NCBI RefSeq assembly: GCF_001704635.1
Contig: NZ_MAXF01000103.1
Span: 1-64,000, forward strand
Reading direction: 5' to 3'
DNA length: 64,000 nucleotides
From: Streptomyces sparsogenes
Lineage (GTDB): Bacteria; Actinomycetota; Actinomycetes; Streptomycetales; Streptomycetaceae
Each line of letters begins with the position of its first letter. The first letter of the stretch is position 1. The position numbers were made by a program, and so were the translations under genes. This document shows, piece after piece, positions 42,425-51,591 of the stretch. Under the pieces are notes generated by a model. The model was not told the DNA's origin. It saw only the letters and a list, made by a program, of their open reading frames with translations, and ran no database searches.

Positions 42425-42823
42425 GTGACCACCATGACGCGGGCACCGGTCATCACCGGATCCGACATCGACGACCTCGTCACCCGGGTGCGGCGGGCCG
42501 CCGGCGACACCACGGAACTCGAAGCGGCCAAGGCCGCGCTCTTCGGCCCGGCCGACCCCGCCCCCGCCGACGCACGGCTCGTACGGCAGCGGCTGCTGAC
42601 CGTCGCCCTGCGCCACGGCGGCGACCTGCTGACCAAACTGCTCACCCGGCTCGGACCCCGCGAGATCGCCGTGGTCCGCCGCCACGCCCACCGGCTCGCC
42701 CACTTCCTGGAGGGCCTCGAGATCTGGTCGGCCAAGCCGATCATGCTCAGCCTGATGCGGTCCGGCGTGCCCTACATCGAAGCCGAGTCGATCGCCTTCG
42801 CCATTCTGCTGCTGGTGTGGTGA
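42425..42823 (+). CDS. Hypothetical protein (132 aa), first gene of the two-component cluster
   Basis: A GTG start with GGAGGG upstream. The product is helical and charged (SDIDDLVTRVRRAAGD, LLTKLLTRLGPREIAVVRRHAHRL) and ends with a hydrophobic helix (PYIEAESIAFAILLLVW) that could insert in a membrane or pack in a core. I do not recognise the family. It precedes the secreted peptide gene by 139 bp on the same strand. Confidence 0.75.
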   Translation: MTTMTRAPVITGSDIDDLVTRVRRAAGDTTELEAAKAALFGPADPAPADARLVRQRLLTVALRHGGDLLTKLLTRLGPREIAVVRRHAHRLAHFLEGLEIWSAKPIMLSLMRSGVPYIEAESIAFAILLLVW

Positions 42824-42962
42824 CCGCCGCACCCCGCGGACGGGAACCGGAACGGGACGCGGGTGCGGGCCGGTCACCGGTTCGGGTGGGCCCGGGCCCG
42901 TGCCGCACTTCACCCGCCCCGCCGCGGGTAGTGCTCGGACCGGAGAACAAGGAGGTCTGCAG

Positions 42963-43292
42963 ATGAGCCCATCCCGCACCCGCCGGGCCCACGCCATGAC
43001 CGCGCTCGTCCTGCTCACCGGCGCCGTCCTGGGGACCGCCCCGGCGGCACCCGCCGCCGCCACGCAGAGCGCGGCCTGGCGGCAGGCCGGCCACTTCCAC
43101 ACCACCGGCGCCTGCCGCAAGGCCGGCCGGGAGGGCGTGGACGCCCACAAGTGGAACGAGTACAAGTGCCGGCCGGGTCACAGCGGCACCTACATCACGC
43201 TGTGGGTCAGGGGCCGGGGCAGCGCCCGCACCACCACGCCCGCCCAGGCCGCCGCCCCCGCCCGGCTCGCCCGGCTCTCCGGGACGGGATGA
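42963..43292 (+). CDS. Small secreted two-cysteine protein coupled to a sensor kinase
   Basis: A 109-residue protein with an excellent AAGGAGGT ribosome site. Residues 1-34 are a classical signal peptide (basic start, AMTALVLLTGAVLGTAP, cleavage near APAAAT). The mature part has just two cysteines, GACRKAGREG and NEYKCRPGHSG, likely one disulfide, then a strand GTYITLWV and a Thr/Ala/Pro tail. The stop overlaps the start of the histidine kinase gene (ATGA), so the two are translated together; the secreted protein may be a ligand or partner of the kinase. No known family is recognised. Confidence 0.82.
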   Translation: MSPSRTRRAHAMTALVLLTGAVLGTAPAAPAAATQSAAWRQAGHFHTTGACRKAGREGVDAHKWNEYKCRPGHSGTYITLWVRGRGSARTTTPAQAAAPARLARLSGTG

Positions 43293-45424
43293 GGCGCGAG
43301 GCCCAGCCCAAGGACCGCGCCGTGCAGGCCGCGGGCGGGGTGTCGGCCCTGTTCGTGGTGGTCCTCGCGGGCTGGCTGGCCGGCCTGCTGCGGATCAACG
43401 ACCCCTGGCCGGCCCTGTCCTGCCCGCAGCCCCGCGGCACCGCCGTGCTGACCCGCGTGGCCGTGGGCTTCCCCGTCGTCGGCGTCGGGGTGCTCCTGCT
43501 CGCCGAGCGCTCCGCCCGCCGCTACGGCAGCGTCCTCCTCGTGGCCGGCGCGCTGTGGCTGCTGCCCTCCGCCGCCGCCGACCTGCTGGGCCTGGCCGAC
43601 CTCGGACCGGCGGGCGCGATGGTCCAACTGCTGATCGCGGCCGCCGGGATCGCCTGCCGCCCGCTGACCGTCCTGCTGCTGCCGCTGTGGCTGTTCCCGC
43701 GCGGCTCGCAGCGGCGCCGCCAGTGGTGGGCCATGAGCGCCGGCGCCTCCGCCTACTGGCTGGGCTACGCCGCGCTCTGGCTCATCAGCGAGCCGATGGC
43801 CGGCCCCGCGCCCAACCCCCTCTTCGCCACCGCCTGGGGACAGTGGGCCTTCGACCACCTCGAGACCTACGCCGCGGCGGAGCCATGGGTCCTGCGCGCC
43901 GTCGCCGCCGTCGTGACGGGCGCGCTGTGCTGCCGCGCCGCCGTCGCCCACGGCGCCGAGCGGCGCAACTGGGCGCTGCTGGCCGCCGCCTACCCGTCCT
44001 GCGTCTTCCTGCTGCTCGCGGAGTGGGCCGAGGGCACGCCCACCCTCGTGGCGCGCACCGTCGGCAGCGCCGTGTGGGCCGCCGCCATCTGCCTGGGCGT
44101 CGCCCGCACCGGCATATGGCGGCTGGACCGCGTCACCAGCCACCGCCTCGCCCGCGCCTTCGTCCTGACCTCGCTGGCCGCCGTGGTCGTCTGCGCCGCC
44201 GTCGCCGTCCAGGCCGGACTGCCCTCCCTGCGCGGCGGCGCGATCACCACCGCCGTCGGCTGCGCGCTGCTCCTCGGCTGGGCCCTGCGGCCCACCGCCC
44301 GCTGGCTGACCCTGCGCGTCGAGCGCGCCTTCTACGGCCCCCGCGCCCGCCCCCACGAGGCCGCCGGCGCCCTGGCCGTACGCCTCCAGCAGGCGCCCCA
44401 CCCCGGCGAGGTGCCCCAGCAGATCTGCCGCAGCGCCGTCGAGGACCTCGGCGTCTCGGGCGCCGCCGTCAGCGTCGACACCCGCGCCGGGCCCCGCCGG
44501 CTGGCCGCCGCAGGGGCGCCGCTCACCGGCCCGGTCCAGACGTTCGTACTGCGCCACCACGGCCGTACGGTCGGCCGCCTGGAAGTGGCCCGCGATGGCT
44601 CCGGCACCCCCGCCGAGCGGGACAGTGGCCTGCTGTCGCTGCTCGCCGACCAGGCCGCCCCGGCGCTCGCGGCCCTGCGCCTGGCCGAGGAGGCCCAGGC
44701 GGCCCGGGAGCGGCTGGTGCTCGCCCGCGAGCAGGAGCGCCGCCGGCTGCGGCGCGAGATCCACGACGGCCTCGGCCCCCAGCTCGCCGCCGTACGGCTG
44801 CGCCTGGACATCGCGCAGACCACCTGCCCGCCCGACCACCCCGCCCGCCACCAGCTCCGCGAGGCCGCCGAAACCCTCGCCGAGGCCCTGGTCGAGGTCC
44901 GCCGGATCACCTCGGGCCTGGCCCCCGCCGCCCTGGCCGAGCGCGGCCTGGCCAAGGCCGTACGGGACCTGGCGCGGCGGCTGGGCGGCGCCGGACCCCG
45001 GGTGACCGTGGCCACCCGGCCCAGCGTGCTGCCGCCGCTGTCGCCCGGTGTGGAGACGGCCGCGTACCGGATCGCGGCCGAGTCGCTGACCAACGCGGTG
45101 CGGCACGCCCGGGCCCGGCAGGTGCGGATCCAGCTCACCGCGGGCCCCGACACGCTCCAGGTCACGGTCACCGACGACGGGAGCGGGCTGCGGCGCGGGG
45201 CCGTGCCCGGGGTGGGGCTGGCCTCGGTGACCGAGCGCGCGGAGGAGATCGGCGGCACCTGCTCGGTGACGGGATCCGCGACGGGCACGGTGGTGCACGC
45301 GGTCCTGCCGCTCACCGCTGACGACCAGGAGGACCGCGCGGACCCCGCGGACCGCGCGGACCTCGCGGACCGGGAGGGCGGCGCGGACCGGGAGGGGCAC
45401 GGGGAAGAGGTGCTGGACCGGTGA
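43289..45424 (+). CDS. Membrane histidine kinase of the NarL/DesK type
   Basis: A 711-residue protein. About ten hydrophobic segments occupy residues 15-360 (for example ALFVVVLAGWLAGLL and RVAVGFPVVGVGVLLLA). A GAF-like linker follows, then HisKA_3 with the phosphorylated histidine in RRLRREIHDGLGPQLAA near 490, and a HATPase (SLTNAVRHARA, TDDGSGLRRG, GVGLASVTERAEEIGG). The end is a run of ADRADLADREG repeats. It overlaps the secreted gene before it and the response regulator behind it (GTGA). Confidence 0.92.
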   Translation: MRREAQPKDRAVQAAGGVSALFVVVLAGWLAGLLRINDPWPALSCPQPRGTAVLTRVAVGFPVVGVGVLLLAERSARRYGSVLLVAGALWLLPSAAADLLGLADLGPAGAMVQLLIAAAGIACRPLTVLLLPLWLFPRGSQRRRQWWAMSAGASAYWLGYAALWLISEPMAGPAPNPLFATAWGQWAFDHLETYAAAEPWVLRAVAAVVTGALCCRAAVAHGAERRNWALLAAAYPSCVFLLLAEWAEGTPTLVARTVGSAVWAAAICLGVARTGIWRLDRVTSHRLARAFVLTSLAAVVVCAAVAVQAGLPSLRGGAITTAVGCALLLGWALRPTARWLTLRVERAFYGPRARPHEAAGALAVRLQQAPHPGEVPQQICRSAVEDLGVSGAAVSVDTRAGPRRLAAAGAPLTGPVQTFVLRHHGRTVGRLEVARDGSGTPAERDSGLLSLLADQAAPALAALRLAEEAQAARERLVLAREQERRRLRREIHDGLGPQLAAVRLRLDIAQTTCPPDHPARHQLREAAETLAEALVEVRRITSGLAPAALAERGLAKAVRDLARRLGGAGPRVTVATRPSVLPPLSPGVETAAYRIAAESLTNAVRHARARQVRIQLTAGPDTLQVTVTDDGSGLRRGAVPGVGLASVTERAEEIGGTCSVTGSATGTVVHAVLPLTADDQEDRADPADRADLADREGGADREGHGEEVLDR

Positions 45425-46089
45425 CCGCGGCCGCGGGAGGACCGCAGTGGCGCGTCCTGCTGGTGGACGACCACCCGCTCTTCCGCGAGGGCCTGGCGGC
45501 CGCCGTCAACCTGGACGACGCCTTCACCGTGGTCGGCCAGGCCGCCTCCGCCGAGGAGGCGGTCGCCGAGGCCGAGCGCACCGAGCCCGACCTGGTGGTG
45601 ATGGACCTCGGCCTGCCCGGCCGGTCCGGCACGGAGGCCACCCGGCGCATCCTGTGCGCCCGCCCCGAGGCGCGGGTGGTGGTCATGACGATGTCCGAGG
45701 ACGACGACAGCCTGCTGGCGGCCATGCGCGCCGGCGCCCGCGGCTACCTCCTCAAGGGCGCGGGCCGCGACGAGATCCTGCGCGCCCTGCACACCGTGGC
45801 CCGCGGCGGCGCGGTCTTCAGCCCGCGCATGGCCGAGCGGCTCGGCGCCCTGCTCGGCTCCTTCGGCACCGCCTCGGCCAAGGAGGCGTTCCCCACCCTC
45901 ACCGCCCGGGAGCGCGAGGTCCTGGAGCTGCTCGCGGCCGGGCTCGGCTACCGCCAGATCGCCCAGCGGCTGGTGGTCACGGACAAGACCGTGCGCAACC
46001 ACGTCGGCTCCATCTTCGCCAAGCTCCAGGTCCGCGACCGCGCCCAGGCGATCGTCCGGGCCCGTGAGGCCGGGCTCGGAGGTGAATGA
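45421..46089 (+). CDS. NarL/FixJ-family response regulator
   Basis: A 222-residue protein with receiver domain (VLLVDDHPLFREGLAAAVN, phosphoacceptor aspartate in DLVVMDLGLPGRSG) and a LuxR-type DNA-binding domain (LTAREREVLELLAAGLGYRQ, KTVRNHVGSIFAKL). It overlaps the kinase gene by 4 bp and lies 35 bp before ftsY, so transcription of this accessory operon could read into ftsY. Confidence 0.95.
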   Translation: MTAAAGGPQWRVLLVDDHPLFREGLAAAVNLDDAFTVVGQAASAEEAVAEAERTEPDLVVMDLGLPGRSGTEATRRILCARPEARVVVMTMSEDDDSLLAAMRAGARGYLLKGAGRDEILRALHTVARGGAVFSPRMAERLGALLGSFGTASAKEAFPTLTAREREVLELLAAGLGYRQIAQRLVVTDKTVRNHVGSIFAKLQVRDRAQAIVRAREAGLGGE

Positions 46090-46124
46090 CTGCCCGCGCC
46101 GCGTTGGCTGATACTGGGGGCGTT

Positions 46125-47342
46125 ATGGAACAAGTCATCCTTGCCGTAGTCATCGCTGTGATCGCGCTCGCCGCGGTCAGCGGGCTCGTGATCGGCAGCC
46201 GTAAGAAGAAGCGGCTGCCCCCGGCCCCGCCGAGCAGCCCGTCCGTCACCGCGCCGCCCGCCGAGCCCCACGTCGGCGAGGAGGCGGAACCGACGCTCGA
46301 AGAGCCGCGCAGAACCATCGAGGAAGTGGATCTGCCGGTCACCGAGGCGCCCCCCGCGCCCACCGTGCCCGCGCAGCCGGAGGCACCCGCGATCGAGGTG
46401 CCCGAGCCGACCGCCGGCCGGCTGGTGCGGCTGCGCGCCCGGCTGGCCCGCTCCCAGACCACGCTGGGCAAGGGGCTGCTGACCCTGCTGTCCCGTGAGC
46501 ATCTGGACGAGGAGACCTGGGAGGAGATCGAGGACACCCTGCTGACCGCCGACGTCGGCGTCGCGCCGACGCAGGAGCTGGTGGAGCGGCTGCGCGATCG
46601 GGTCAGGGTGCTCGGCACCCGCAGCCCCGAGGAGCTGCGCGGCCTGCTGCGCGCGGAGCTGCTCCAGCTGATCGGCACCGAGGCCGACCGCACCGTCCAC
46701 ACCGAGAGCGGCGTGGGCGTGAACGGCGAGGAGAAGCCGGGCGTCGTCATGGTCGTCGGGGTCAACGGCACCGGCAAGACCACCACCACCGGCAAGCTCG
46801 CGCGGGTGCTGGTCGCCGACGGCAAGTCGGTGGTCCTCGGCGCGGCCGACACCTTCCGCGCCGCGGCCGCCGACCAGCTCCAGACCTGGGGCGAGCGGGT
46901 CGGCGCCCGCACCGTCCGGGGACCGGAGGGCGGCGACCCGGCGTCGGTGGCCTTCGACGCGGTCAAGGAGGGCATCGCCGAGGGCGCGGACGTCGTGCTC
47001 GTCGACACGGCCGGACGGCTGCACACCAAGACCGGTCTCATGGACGAGCTGGGCAAGGTCAAGCGGGTCGTGGAGAAGCACGGCGCGGTGGACGAGGTGC
47101 TGCTGGTGCTCGACGCCACCACGGGGCAGAACGGCCTGGTGCAGGCGCGGGTCTTCGCGGAGGTCGTGGACATCACCGGCATCGTGCTCACCAAGCTGGA
47201 CGGCACCGCCAAGGGCGGCATCGTGGTGGCGGTGCAGCGGGAGCTGGGCGTGCCGGTGAAGCTGGTGGGCCTGGGGGAGGGCGCGGACGACCTCGCGCCG
47301 TTCGAGCCGGAGGCCTTCGTCGACGCGCTGATCGGCGACTGA
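46125..47342 (+). CDS. ftsY: Signal recognition particle receptor FtsY
   Basis: A 405-residue GTPase. An N-terminal membrane segment (VILAVVIAVIALAAVSGLVIG, residues 4-24) anchors it directly, typical of actinobacteria. An acidic/proline linker is followed by the NG domain: VGVNGTGKTTTTGKLA near 212, DTAGRLHTK near 297, TKLDGTAKGG near 355 and GLGEGADDLAPF. It docks ribosome-bound SRP (Ffh at 55 kb) to the translocon. The ATG at 46125 gives a protein starting with the anchor; the upstream GTG would add 13 polar residues. Confidence 0.96.
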   Translation: MEQVILAVVIAVIALAAVSGLVIGSRKKKRLPPAPPSSPSVTAPPAEPHVGEEAEPTLEEPRRTIEEVDLPVTEAPPAPTVPAQPEAPAIEVPEPTAGRLVRLRARLARSQTTLGKGLLTLLSREHLDEETWEEIEDTLLTADVGVAPTQELVERLRDRVRVLGTRSPEELRGLLRAELLQLIGTEADRTVHTESGVGVNGEEKPGVVMVVGVNGTGKTTTTGKLARVLVADGKSVVLGAADTFRAAAADQLQTWGERVGARTVRGPEGGDPASVAFDAVKEGIAEGADVVLVDTAGRLHTKTGLMDELGKVKRVVEKHGAVDEVLLVLDATTGQNGLVQARVFAEVVDITGIVLTKLDGTAKGGIVVAVQRELGVPVKLVGLGEGADDLAPFEPEAFVDALIGD

Positions 47343-47397
47343 CCGCGACGCACCCGCACGCACCGCGGCCGACCGCGACTGCCCCGCCTTTCTGATC

Positions 47398-47435
47398 CGC
47401 CTCGGGCGCCCGGGACCCCCCGGGCGCCCGAGGCG
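47398..47435. terminator. Strong terminator behind ftsY
   Basis: A 17-bp perfect stem CGCCTCGGGCGCCCGGG with tetraloop ACCC, followed by TTTCGGG, between convergent genes. Confidence 0.92.
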
Positions 47436-47475
47436 TTTCGGGCGTCTGCGGGCGTCTTCCGGCTACGGCGGGGTC

Positions 47476-48147
47476 TCAGCCGCGCGCGCGATGGGCGGCG
47501 TACGCGAGCGTGCCCAGCAGCAGCCGGGCGTGCGGCGGGTGACCCGCCGTGTCCAGCGTGGGCGGGCGCAGCCAGCGGACCGGGCCGAGGCCGCCGAGGT
47601 CGCTGGGCGGGGCGGTGAGGTGGTCGCCGGGCCCCAGACAGCGCAGATCCAGGTCGGCGTCGTCCCAGCCCATGCGGTAGAGCAGCTGCGGCAGCCGCGC
47701 GGCGGCGCCCGGGGCGACGAAGAACTGGGCGCGCCCGCGCGGGGTGGCGATCACTGGGCCCAGCGGCAGCCCCATCCGCTCCAGCCGGACCAGGGCGCAG
47801 CGGCCCGCCTGCTCGGCGACCTCCAGGACGTCGAACGAGGCGCCCACGGGCAGTAACACCGCGGCGCCCGGGACCTGCTCCCAGGCCGCCGCCGCGTCGT
47901 CGAGGGTGGCGCCCGCGGGGACGGCGGTCGCGTGGGGGAGGGGGTGGGCGCCGGGGGCGGCGCAGTCGGCCGCGCCGCATGAACATTCGTTTCTGCTGCC
48001 GCCGGAGCCGCGGGCCGCGCGGGCGCCCGGCACCACGTCCCATCCCCACAGGCCGGTGTACTCCGCCACCGTCGTGCACTCGGACGTGCGGCCGCGGCGC
48101 CGTGAGCCCGGCCGCATGTCCCGGATGCCGCCGATCGTGAAGCCCAT
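47476..48147 (-). CDS. Prim-pol-like (bifunctional DNA primase/polymerase N-terminal) protein
   Basis: A 223-residue protein beginning MGFTIGGIRDMRPG, then TTVAEYTGLWGWDVVPGAR, a CSCG...C cluster and PHATAVPAGATLDDA, with LLPVGASFDVLEV and GRAQFFVAPGA, as in the archaeo-eukaryotic primase-like N-terminal domain. The conserved aspartate pair expected for polymerase activity is reduced to FDV, so catalysis is doubtful. From memory the same gene stands between ftsY and nsdA in other Streptomyces. Cellular role unknown. Confidence 0.82.
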   Translation of the reverse strand: MGFTIGGIRDMRPGSRRRGRTSECTTVAEYTGLWGWDVVPGARAARGSGGSRNECSCGAADCAAPGAHPLPHATAVPAGATLDDAAAAWEQVPGAAVLLPVGASFDVLEVAEQAGRCALVRLERMGLPLGPVIATPRGRAQFFVAPGAAARLPQLLYRMGWDDADLDLRCLGPGDHLTAPPSDLGGLGPVRWLRPPTLDTAGHPPHARLLLGTLAYAAHRARG

Positions 48148-48580
48148 GCCCCCTCCAACGGGTCGCCCTGCCGATGGTTACGAACCGAACCGCGCCGAAA
48201 CCCGCGTCCGGCTACGGCGTGGAGCCGTGTCATGGCGCTCCGTAGCCATGCGTGGCCCGGGGGATGCGCGTGCGGCGGTGTGGCGTGGCGCGGTGGGTGG
48301 TGAGCCGTCACGCATGCGCCCCTGGGCGCACCCCTCCACCTGTTTTCCGGTCGTCCTGTGTCAAGTGAATCGCGTGAATCGCCAGTGGCGTTCATTCGAA
48401 GGGGTGGCGAATGGTGGCGTTTTCGCGAACTTCCTCGCCGGAGGCGTGATCGTAAGATTACTTTCAGTGCATGAACCCCCCGTCTCCCGCGATTGATGCG
48501 GTGGATCGCGGGGACAACTGACCGTGACAGAGGGCATTCTGGTCGCGGTGCGAGCGGAATCGTGGGATGGGGGCGTTCCA
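48148..48580. other. 433-bp intergenic region upstream of nsdA
   Basis: The gap separates divergent genes. The right half is lower in GC, with direct repeats GTGGCG and GAATCGC around 48375-48425 and the AT-rich segment GATCGTAAGATTACTTTCAG near 48450, a plausible nsdA promoter area. No RNA gene or strong hairpin was recognised. Confidence 0.45.
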
Positions 48581-50080
48581 GTGGGCGACAACGGCGGCGG
48601 TGCTGACAAGCGTCCCAACGCGCAGTTGGGTTCGTGGTTCGTGCGCAGCGGCTGGTCCAAGGGCGAGCTCGCGCGCCAAGTGAACCGCAGAGCACGCCAG
48701 TTGGGCGCCCACCACATCAGCACCGACACCTCCCGGGTGCGCCGCTGGCTCGACGGCGAGCAGCCGCGCGAGCCGATCCCGCAGATCCTCTCCGAGCTGT
48801 TCTCCGAGCGCTTCGGCTGTGTGGTCGGCATCGAGGACCTCGGGCTGCGCACGGCCCACCGGTCACCGTCCGTGTCCGGAGTGGACCTGCCCTGGGCCGG
48901 TCCGGAGACGGTCACGCTGATCGGCGAGTTCTCGCGCAGCGACCTGATGCTCGCCCGGCGGGGCTTCCTCGGCACCTCCCTGGCGCTCTCGGCGGGCCCG
49001 GCGCTCATCGAGCCGATGCAGCGCTGGCTGGTGCCCTCGCCCTCCGGCCGGGCCGGTGGCCGGACCCAGCAGGAGGCGGGCCGCTCCCGGCGGGTCTCCC
49101 GGCTCTCCGGGCCGGAGCTGGAGCTGCTGGAGTCCACCATCGTGATGTTCCGCAAGTGGGACGCCCAGTGCGGCGGCGGGCTGCGCCGCAAGGCCGTGGT
49201 GGGCCAGCTCCACGAGGTGACGGACCTGCTCCAGGAGTCGCATCCCGAACCGGTCTCCCGGCGGCTGTTCAAGGTCGCGGGCGAGCTGGCCGAGCTCGCC
49301 GGATGGATGAGCTACGACATCGGGCTCCAGCCCACCGCGCAGAAGTACTTCGTCCTCGCCCTGCACGCGGCCAAGGAGTCCGGCGACCGGCCCCTGGGCT
49401 CGTACATCCTCTCCAGCATGAGCCGCCAGATGATCCATGTCGGGCGGCCCGAGGACGCGCTGGAGCTGATCCACCTCGCCCAGTACGGCAGCCGGGAGAG
49501 CGCGACGCCCAGGACCCAGGCGATGCTGTATGCGATGGAGGCCCGGGCGTACGCCAACATGGGCCAGCCCAGCAAGTGCCACCGCGCCGTGAAGATGGCC
49601 GAGGACGCCTTCGCCGAGTGCGCCCCGGGCGACGGGGACCCGGACTGGATCCGCTTCTTCTCCGAGGCCGAGCTCAACGCGGAGAACGCGCACTCGTACC
49701 GCGACCTCGCCTATGTGGCAGGCCGCAGCCCCACCTACGCCAAGCTGGCCGACCCCGTGATGCACCGCGCCGTCGAGCTCTTCGGCCAGGAGGCGGACCA
49801 GGAGGGCGGGCACCAGCGTTCGTATGCGCTCAACCTGATCGGCCTGGCCACCGTCCACCTCCTCCAGAAGGAGCCCGAGCAGTGCGCGGCGGTCGCCGAG
49901 AAGGTGCTGCCGCTCGCCCGGCGGGTGCGCTCCGAGCGGGTCGGCAACCGGCTGCGCAAGACCGTGGACACCGCGGTCCGCGACTACGGGACCGTCCCCG
50001 AGGTGATCCGGCTCGGCGAGCTGGCCGCCGACCACCTGCGCGACTCCCCGGACACGGGGGAGTCCGTCCGGGCGGTCTGA
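48581..50080 (+). CDS. nsdA: Negative regulator of differentiation NsdA
   Basis: A 499-residue protein. The conserved N-terminus (KRPNAQLGSWFVRSGWSKGE, DTSRVRRWLDGEQPREPIPQ) resembles a DNA-binding or XRE-like region, and the remainder is TPR-like helices (MSYDIGLQPTAQKYFVLALHA, EARAYANMGQPSKCHRAV). It matches NsdA as I remember it; disruption of nsdA in S. coelicolor increases antibiotic production and sporulation. GTG 48581 gives the family start M-G-D-N-G-G-G; GTG 48524 would add a non-conserved stretch. Confidence 0.95.
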   Translation: MGDNGGGADKRPNAQLGSWFVRSGWSKGELARQVNRRARQLGAHHISTDTSRVRRWLDGEQPREPIPQILSELFSERFGCVVGIEDLGLRTAHRSPSVSGVDLPWAGPETVTLIGEFSRSDLMLARRGFLGTSLALSAGPALIEPMQRWLVPSPSGRAGGRTQQEAGRSRRVSRLSGPELELLESTIVMFRKWDAQCGGGLRRKAVVGQLHEVTDLLQESHPEPVSRRLFKVAGELAELAGWMSYDIGLQPTAQKYFVLALHAAKESGDRPLGSYILSSMSRQMIHVGRPEDALELIHLAQYGSRESATPRTQAMLYAMEARAYANMGQPSKCHRAVKMAEDAFAECAPGDGDPDWIRFFSEAELNAENAHSYRDLAYVAGRSPTYAKLADPVMHRAVELFGQEADQEGGHQRSYALNLIGLATVHLLQKEPEQCAAVAEKVLPLARRVRSERVGNRLRKTVDTAVRDYGTVPEVIRLGELAADHLRDSPDTGESVRAV

Positions 50081-50178
50081 CCCCCGGGTCCCGGCCCCGT
50101 TCCGTGGTCGCGCCACGGTAACGGGGCTTTCGGCCGTCCAGTGCCGGTTCATCAGTGCGTAACACTCCCGCGCCCTTC

Positions 50179-50216
50179 GTCACTGCCGTGAAACATCGAG
50201 CGGCATCGACTGAAAC
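50179..50216 (+). promoter_or_regulatory. GlnR operator upstream of amtB
   Basis: The segment reads GTCAC, six bases, GAAAC, six bases, CGGCA, six bases, GAAAC. This is the known a-b-a-b GlnR box with 6-bp spacers, the second a-site being degenerate. It lies 83 bp before the amtB start. GlnR activates amtB-glnK-glnD under nitrogen limitation. Confidence 0.88.
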
Positions 50217-50298
50217 GGCGCTGCGTCAACCTCGTGGCGAAAACCGGCCCACCGCCAGTCCTGCCCGCACGGGCCGTCATTTCGAGGAGACGTCCACA

Positions 50299-51591
50299 TT
50301 GAATGGCGCAAATACCGCGTTTGTATTGATCAGCGCCGCGCTCGTGATGCTGATGACGCCCGGCCTGGCCTTCTTCTACGGCGGCATGGTCCGCGTGAAG
50401 AGCGCCCTGAACATGCTGATGATGTCCTTCATCGCGCTGGGGATCGTCAGCCTCCTGTGGGTGCTGTTCGGCTACTCCCTCACCTTCGGTGACGACATCG
50501 GCGGCGGGCTGCTCGGCAACCTCGACCACATCGGCTTCCAGGGCATCCACCCCGACACGCTCTGGGGCGCCAAGCCCGACGCGATCCCGGTCTTCGCCTT
50601 CGCCTTCTTCCAGCTGATGTTCGCGGTCATCACCCCCGCCCTGATCAGCGGCGCGGTCGCCGACCGGGTCAAGTTCGGGGCCTGGACGCTGTTCATCACC
50701 GTGTGGGTCAGCGTGGTCTACTTCCCGGTCGCCCACTGGGTCTGGCAGGCGGACGGCTGGCTGTTCAAGAAGGAAGTGATCGACTTCGCGGGCGGCACGG
50801 CGGTCCACATCAACGCGGGCGCGGCCGGCCTCGCCTGCGCGCTGGTCCTCGGCAAGCGCATCGGCTTCAAGAAGGACCCGATGCGGCCGCACAACCTCCC
50901 CCTGGTGATGCTGGGCTCCGGCCTGCTGTGGTTCGGCTGGTTCGGCTTCAACGCCGGCTCCGCGCTCGCCGCCAACGGCACCGCCGCCAACATGGCGTTC
51001 AACACCCAGATCGCCACCGGCGTGGCCATGCTCGGCTGGCTGGCCTACGAGCGCGTCCGGCACGGCGCCTTCACCACCCTCGGCGCGGCCTCCGGCGCCG
51101 TCGCGGGCCTCGTCGCCATCACCCCCTCCGGCGCGGCCGTCAACGCCTGGGGCGCGATCATCATCGGCCTCGTCGCCGGCGTCGTCTGCTCCTGGGCGGT
51201 CAGCCTCAAGTACAAGCTGGGCTTCGACGACTCGCTCGACGTGGTCGGCGTGCACCTGGTCGGCGGCATTCTGGGCACCCTCCTGGTCGGCCTGCTCGCC
51301 ACCGACGGCGTCGGCGGCCTGAACCAGCTCGGCAAGCAGGCGCTCGGCGCCTTCACGGTCCTGGCCTACTCGTTCGCCGTCTCCTGGATCCTCGCCAAGG
51401 CGATCGACGTCACCATCGGCTTCCGGGCCAGTGAGGACGAGGAGGTCGGCGGCCTCGACCAGGCCTACCACGCCGAGACGGCCTACGACTTCAGCGCCGT
51501 CGGCAGCTCCCACGTGGCGCGCCGTACGGTGGCCACCATCCAGGACCAGGTCGGCGCGGGCGCGCCGCAGAACAAGAAGGTGGACGCGTGA
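50299..51591 (+). CDS. amtB: Ammonium transporter AmtB
   Basis: A 430-residue, 11-helix channel. It has LMTPGLAFFYGGMVRVKS near the N-terminus, AGGTAVHINAGAAGL-type sequence (DFAGGTAVHINAGAAG), WFGWFGFNAGSALAANG, and the twin pore histidines, the second in VVGVHLVGGILGTLL. The TTG at 50299 has GAGGAGA 8 bases upstream; no better start exists in frame. A cytoplasmic tail of about 50 residues follows helix 11. The stop overlaps glnK (GTGA). A GlnR site stands upstream. Confidence 0.96.
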   Translation: MNGANTAFVLISAALVMLMTPGLAFFYGGMVRVKSALNMLMMSFIALGIVSLLWVLFGYSLTFGDDIGGGLLGNLDHIGFQGIHPDTLWGAKPDAIPVFAFAFFQLMFAVITPALISGAVADRVKFGAWTLFITVWVSVVYFPVAHWVWQADGWLFKKEVIDFAGGTAVHINAGAAGLACALVLGKRIGFKKDPMRPHNLPLVMLGSGLLWFGWFGFNAGSALAANGTAANMAFNTQIATGVAMLGWLAYERVRHGAFTTLGAASGAVAGLVAITPSGAAVNAWGAIIIGLVAGVVCSWAVSLKYKLGFDDSLDVVGVHLVGGILGTLLVGLLATDGVGGLNQLGKQALGAFTVLAYSFAVSWILAKAIDVTIGFRASEDEEVGGLDQAYHAETAYDFSAVGSSHVARRTVATIQDQVGAGAPQNKKVDA

